Shown here: positions 13,301-20,074 of the stretch, in pieces
Layout: each line of letters opens with the position of its first letter
Numbering within the stretch: the stretch's first letter is position 1
Assembly: GCA_964059195.1 (NCBI GenBank)
Contig: CAXKWD010000007.1
Location: 153,693,269 to 153,757,268, forward strand
DNA from: Ectobius pallidus
Lineage: Eukaryota > Arthropoda > Insecta > Blattodea > Ectobiidae
DNA: 64,000 nucleotides
Direction: 5' to 3'
Translations under genes and position numbers: made by a program
Notes under the pieces: generated by a model
Told to the model about the DNA's origin: nothing
What the model saw: the letters and a program-made list of their open reading frames with translations, nothing else
Databases searched by the model: none

Positions 13301-15621
13301 GCCAAATTTCTGAACCGTATTGTACTATTTTCTTAAGTACTGAATCTCCGGACTTCAAGAAAAAATGCCCCTATCTACCTATTAATTACACCTTGTTCTG
13401 CATCCAGCTGCTGGGATGGTGTGTAGATGGTGTGTGTGACCTTGTGGTCATGATTATTTTGAGAATGGTTTTTGCTTTGCTAAATTACAAGTGTGGTGCA
13501 TGTGCTATCTGTGTTATCTTTGTTTGTGTGCATTGTGTTGTTTTCCTGTAAAGATATCAAAATACATATTATATACAGTTGAGCTTGATCAGTAAAATAA
13601 AAAAAAAAGTGTGTGGAAGGCCACGCGACAGAAGTAAAACTTTATTTTATTTTTTTATGTTTTCAATTTTGCATTATTGGACTTTTTAATATTGGGTTTT
13701 TGGACTTTTTAAATTTTGGATTTTGGACTTTTCATTTTATTTCTTTCAATTTTTAATTTTGGATTACTTAAATTTTCGATCTTTGAGTTGTTTATTTTTT
13801 TATTTTTGGATTTTTTAATTTTTAATGTTATTATTTATTAAATTTTGGATTTTTGGATGTTATAATTTTTAATTTTGTTTTTTTAATTTTGGAAATTTGT
13901 ATTTTTTAGTTTTGGATTTTTTATTTTTTATTTTTGGATCTTTGAATTTTTTAATTTTGATTCTTTGAATTTTTTATTTTTTTGATTTTTTAATTTTATA
14001 TTTTAGTTTTCTTTAATTTTGGATTTTTAGATTTTTTCAATTTTGGTATTTTCGATTTTTAGTTTTTAATTTTTAATTTTTGAATCTGAAACTATAACAC
14101 TCAAGGTGGAAAATATACTAGCTAATTTTATTCAAAATAAGGGTTAAATTTAACTGACAGAGAAATAAAAAGTGTTAAACTATTGGGTATATTCTTGGAC
14201 ACAAAATTAAACTGGGCCATCCACTGTGAACACCTATGTACCAAGCTGTCTAGAATTATATATCTGTTAAGAAAATTGAAACAAAACACACAAACTAATT
14301 TTATACTACAGGCTTATTATGCGTATTTTCATTCTCATTTAACATATGGTGTACTACTCTGGGGAAATTCCAAAAGTTCGGAACAAGTTTTTATTTGGCA
14401 AAAGAAGGCAGTTAGATGTATAACTGGCATTAGCCTAAGAGAGTCTTGCAGGGAGCATTTTAAGAAATTAAAGATTATTACTCTACCTAGTGTATATATA
14501 TTGCAGTCTCTTTTATATATTAAAGAAAATATTTTAGATTTTAACCTAAGATCTGATGTACATATATATAACACAAGACAAAAAAAGTCTTCTGAATGAA
14601 GATTTTACTAGACTGACTAAAGTACAGAACAGTTTTAAATATATAGGTATGAAACTTTTTAATAAGCTCCCACCAAACACAGACATAAGTCTTCATAGAC
14701 TTAAATCAGTTGTGCAAGAATGGCTTACAAATCATGCGTTTTATAGTATAGAAGAGTTTGAATCTTGTAAGGATGATATTGTATTTTAGAGTTTTAATTA
14801 ACATATTGAATAGGTATAAATGTAATTAGGATTAGTAAAGACGATGTCAATACATTCTTTGTAATGTCCAATGACAATAAATATGAATATGAATATGAAT
14901 AGGCCTTTCGGTGTATTTCCACCATCTTCAGGGCATCTTCTTTTGCTGGTTTGGATGCCTCAATAATTAAAACCAAAACTGCACTGTCTTATATCTTGTC
15001 ACATTTATAAAATCAACATTTTTAAAAGCTTTATAGTGATAGTATTTTTATTTGGAATTAGTCGATTACCAGTGGAGAACAGTGTTGTAATGAAATTCTG
15101 TATTTTAATGGATATGATACTGTTACGTCATGTATATAATAAGCACTATAGCATGGTCAAACGAAAATATTGGGCAGTATGCATAAAATCATAGTCAATG
15201 CTTTTACTTTACCTATAGGAAAAGGTAAAAATAAAAGCTTAAACTTCATATAATTTTCATGAACACAATTCTACTGCTACGAAGGGAATGCTAGCATACC
15301 GTAGGTTTTACTTTCTGATAATAACTTAAGGTATCTTTATATGTTTCAAGAGAAAATCTGCATTTTTCAAACAGGATTTCTGATTTTTTTAGAGTGAGTC
15401 AGATATTATTCAACTAAGTTAATGCAATATTAGTTAACCAAAATAAATGGTGCAAAAGTACGTTGCACAAACTTTCTCACATATACGTGTTAAAGGCTAG
15501 CACAGAAAAAATTAAATTAAAGAGACAATTAAATTTTACTTATTACATTTTCATAAAACTAACAAGTATCTAGAACGGAAAACATCAGGGTCAATCTTTA
15601 TGTTCAATGCTTTTACCGTGA

Positions 15622-15660
<39 letters not shown>

Positions 15661-18600
15661 TAATAATGGCAGTAAAACTGCATATTATTAGTACTACTAC
15701 TACTACTACTACGCGAAAATTCAAATATAAGTCGCACCTTGGGATGAGTCGGTCCTACCCAACCTATCCTCACCGATGCAGTTTCTTTTATACCACGATC
15801 TAGCTAATTATTCTGTCCTAGTATTATGAAGAAACTCGTGATTGGACGTTGGAGGTGTGGCGTCTTACCGCCAGACGAGAGGTGGCAGGCTGACAAACCT
15901 TGCGGGAGATATAATATGCCACATTTTCGAAACCTACAAACAGTGTATCGTACATTATTCGAAATGCAAGGGCGCTTCGCTACGGCTGCCGCCTCCGCTT
16001 CGCGCACTTAACTATGTGGTTAGTGTTATGCATTATTTAGCTATATGTAGAGGTGGATACAAGACACTTGCGACAATATACAAGGGCAGTTGGTCACTCT
16101 GCTTCGCTCAGAAACAAAATACCTTACACAGTCCGTGCAAATGTGAATATCGAATGGGGGAGCTTAAGGGGCTACTTATATTTGAATTTCGCCACTACTA
16201 CTACTACTTAGGTTATATTGCACCCTTTAACTGGATGTAGGTCATATCAAGTGTTTAGTATGTTTGCGTGAACCATTAGTCTATATCAGCGTTTCTTAAA
16301 CTTTTTGAACCAGAGGACCTCTAAAATGTCTAAAAAAATTTACGGACCCCTAATTTTACATCCCATTGTTAAAAGTAGCCTATATTCTTAATATTTGGGG
16401 TATTAAATTATAGGTCGTTATAACGAAATACATTTTTTTTAATCCGACGGAAACACAGTTATTGAATTGGACTGAAACTATTGACAGTAAAATTATATTT
16501 TGAACAGACTTTAATATGTATTACCAATTTGATAATATAATTAAGAATTATGTTATTACTCACTTTTAATGAGACGGTTGAGCTTGTCACCTCTTACAGA
16601 GTTCCTGGATATTTGGCTCAATATTAGTCAAATTTAGTCGAAGATCAGCAGATACATGAAGTCGGTTTCTGTATTATGTTGTTAGTTTAACGAGCGATGA
16701 AAATCCCTTCTCACAAAGATAGGTTGTTGAAAACTGCATGGCGCCTCTAATAACAAAATTCCGACAAAGTCTTATTTTTTAGGGTTTTGAATGAAAGAGG
16801 GAACCATAGACGTCAGTGCATCAGAGGTCCGTAACTGCAAAAGTAAGGAAACTTGCAATATGACCTGTATTTTCGAAGATTTTAAAAACTTTGACATGTC
16901 CATTTTATGCGAAAAATTTCTACTTCTTTACTTCCCACTTGCTTTATGATTTTTTTAATTAATTATGTATGCGGACCATAGCTTGAGAAACGCTGGTCTA
17001 TATTAACAACTCATTCGCGTCATGTTTCTATTGTTTAGTGATGTCTTCTTATGCGGTATTCAGTTTAAACGATTATAATATCCAGTGACATAACGGCGAT
17101 GAGTTATGGAAAATAAGCAAGTCCTACAAACCCGGCGTTCGCCTTTGCGAACGAGGAAACCATGAAAAACCCAAGTCAATTTGGGCGGCCACGAGGTTTG
17201 ATTTGAACTCAGGACCTCTTCCCTGTTTGCCTATGCCACCTCGCTGTAATTGGTTTTGGTGTGTTCATTGCGACTGAGCTAAACTGATTGCATTTCACAA
17301 CAATAAGTACATTAGGTTATAGTTTTCTTGTTACTAGGGGCAACAAAATGTCATTCATATTTTAATTGACATGTATGTTCTGAAATTCGCATTTAAGCTG
17401 TCCTTATTTCGTTTTTATCTTGATATCTATTACATGTACAAAGAAATGTGTTAAACAAAAAATGTCCATTATAAATGTCTCTACAACTTTACTGTGGTAG
17501 GTTTTCATGTATCGCCTACTGTAATGGATATAATCTAGAAAAATTGAAAATGGATACGAGTAAAGTACCCCTTAAGTCATTTTTGCAGAAATACGGATAT
17601 AGCCATTTTATTAGTCATAGATAAGAGTTTCCAATTTTAAATTTTTATTAAAATCGTTAGAGCCATTTTTTCACAAATCAAATTTTTTAAAAAAGTTTTC
17701 ATGAAAAGTCCCCTTAATATTTCAGCTATAAAACTAAATTTCTGGGCGGTTCGACAAAATTTCGAAAAAGTGCTTAATTCAAAAAATGAAGTAAATACAA
17801 TGAACCGTTTACCCGCTGTGCTTGTCCACAGACGGACAGACGGACAGACGGACAGACGGACAGACGGACAGACGGACAGACGGACAGACGGACAGATGGA
17901 CAGACGGACAGACAGACGGACAGACGTCATTCCAAAAATACTTTTTTCGGTTTCTAGGCTTCATGAAACATGCTCTCCCGGTGTTATCTCGACTTCGATT
18001 TTTTGTCACGATCACAATACTTTCTCTATACTACGTATATGCGAGAAAGTAAAATAATATTATTGTGGTCTAAAAAAATTATTTTGAAAAATAAAAATGC
18101 AAATTTTCAAAAAATTCTGGTTTGCTTAAAAGACATGCAAACTATGTGTAAAAATGATGTCATGATTCCTCATAACGTAGGTTAGATCCTGAACCTAAGT
18201 TATTGCTAGCATGCCCTACAATAAATAAGAAAACAAATTCTTAGAACTTTGGCGGGTGAAAAAAATTATTCATTGTTCCTTTTAAACTCATCACAGCTTC
18301 AATTCTTAACATATTCTTAACCATTTAGGTTCAGGCTCTGACTGGTTTTATTGGCTTTCATTTGGTGCAAGAATGAAGCCTCTAGCTCAGTTCTAAGTAT
18401 TTTTATCTTTTTTTGAATCCTAAAAAATTGCGAGAAATAAAGTTTTGAGAAAAGGGGAATTGAAGTTTACAGATACTTTTAAAACTTGATATTCTTATTT
18501 GGAACTTTCAAAATGCCCCTGCAACATAGGAACTAGATATTGGACTGCCATCTTTTTGAGGAAGGCAGTACTACATCCTCAGCAGCTATGAAAAATATTA

Positions 18601-20043
18601 CAGCTAGAATGGAGAGGGAATTTTAAAAAGATCAAACAGAATATGAAGAACAATGCCATTATCTTTTCAGGCCAAGAAGGCTTGCGCCAACCCTTTAAAC
18701 GGTGATTTAAATACATTTATGACCTATTAACCAACACAAATTTAACATTTTCTGGAAATAGAGACTTCAATCTTTTATTCTAATATAATTTATTTTTTTT
18801 GGAAATTTGTAAAAAATTTACATTTCAAATGTATATAGATACCTTAATCGATTTTGTGCTCTTCGGGGATTTCTGTTACTATTGGCTACAAACCGAATGC
18901 TGAGCATGATTGTGATTGTGATGAGAAAGCATTAACTATAATTTTCATTATTCTTCATCTGTTTTCTGTAACTGATGGCACTCTTCTCTCTTTATACCTC
19001 CTTTATCTCTTATTTGTAAAAACGCAGCCATGCAAATTACCACCAACCATTCACTAAGCAATAGAAGCCACGAACGATGCACGCTACGATTTTTCGTAGT
19101 AGAACCTACAAAGTAAGAGTTCTATACTACACTTGATGCATACATTTCTTAGTTTATTCTGAGGCTTCAAGACCAATCTAATCATGGCTAACACTATCTA
19201 TATTTTGCTAAGAGGAATAGCTTTCGCTAAGGTTTTTATACATACAAATCTTAGTAGGTAGTGAAAGTATCTACTACCATTTTATGCATTTCACCCGTTT
19301 GTTTGTTTTTGTTTTTTTTAATTTTATTTGTAATCAGTTTAGTCAGTTAAATTTAACCCTTATTTTGAATAAAATTAGCTAGTATATTTTCCACCTTGAG
19401 TGTTATAGTTTCAGATTCTTGAAACAATTTTAATTTCTCTGGAGTTGTCAGTTTGGATATTTCATAACTAGGGACCGGATTTTTAGGTTTTTACCTATTT
19501 TTTTCCTTACTTCCAAAACAAAAAGCGCTCATACACTTTTTCGAATCATGTCCATAGGATTCACCCACATTAAATCTGTGGCACCTAAAAATACCTAAAT
19601 GGGGTATAAAAACCTAAATATACCTAAACGGGATATAAAACCTAAAATATCTAATTTAGGCTACTTTTTTGTATTTTTTGTTTGTCAGTTGAGAAATCGA
19701 TATTTTGCGGAGAGACAATAACTTTGTCGTGTTGAAATTAATACCACCAGTGTTTCGTTCAACCCATCGTCGTCTAGTATGGACATTATCAAGAGACGAA
19801 GTGTAAGAGTACCGGCGTATTCCTTTTAAAATATTCGTATGAACAACCATTGTTACCGTGTCTGAACAAGAATATAGATTTCCGTGTTTTAAAGCGCTTG
19901 TTTGCCTTTAGTACTGCCCTGTTATTCATAATGAGTGGTCACACTATGAGTTTTAAGAAGACGTGTTAATTATGCCCAAACAAATGAAATTGAGTTTATT
20001 ACGGCAGTGGATTGGCGATGATTTGAATTTCATCTTTTTTCCC

Positions 20044-20074
<31 letters not shown>

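Noticed and set aside
13192..13551. 119-codon ORF with hydrophobic segments
   Set aside because: Low-complexity T-rich intron sequence beside a dead transposase; composition alone explains the apparent membrane segments.
17637..18057. Overlapping ORFs of 70-118 codons rich in SVCPSVRL or TDGQTDRR
   Set aside because: Product of the 8-bp tandem repeat, which keeps every frame open; no conserved protein content.
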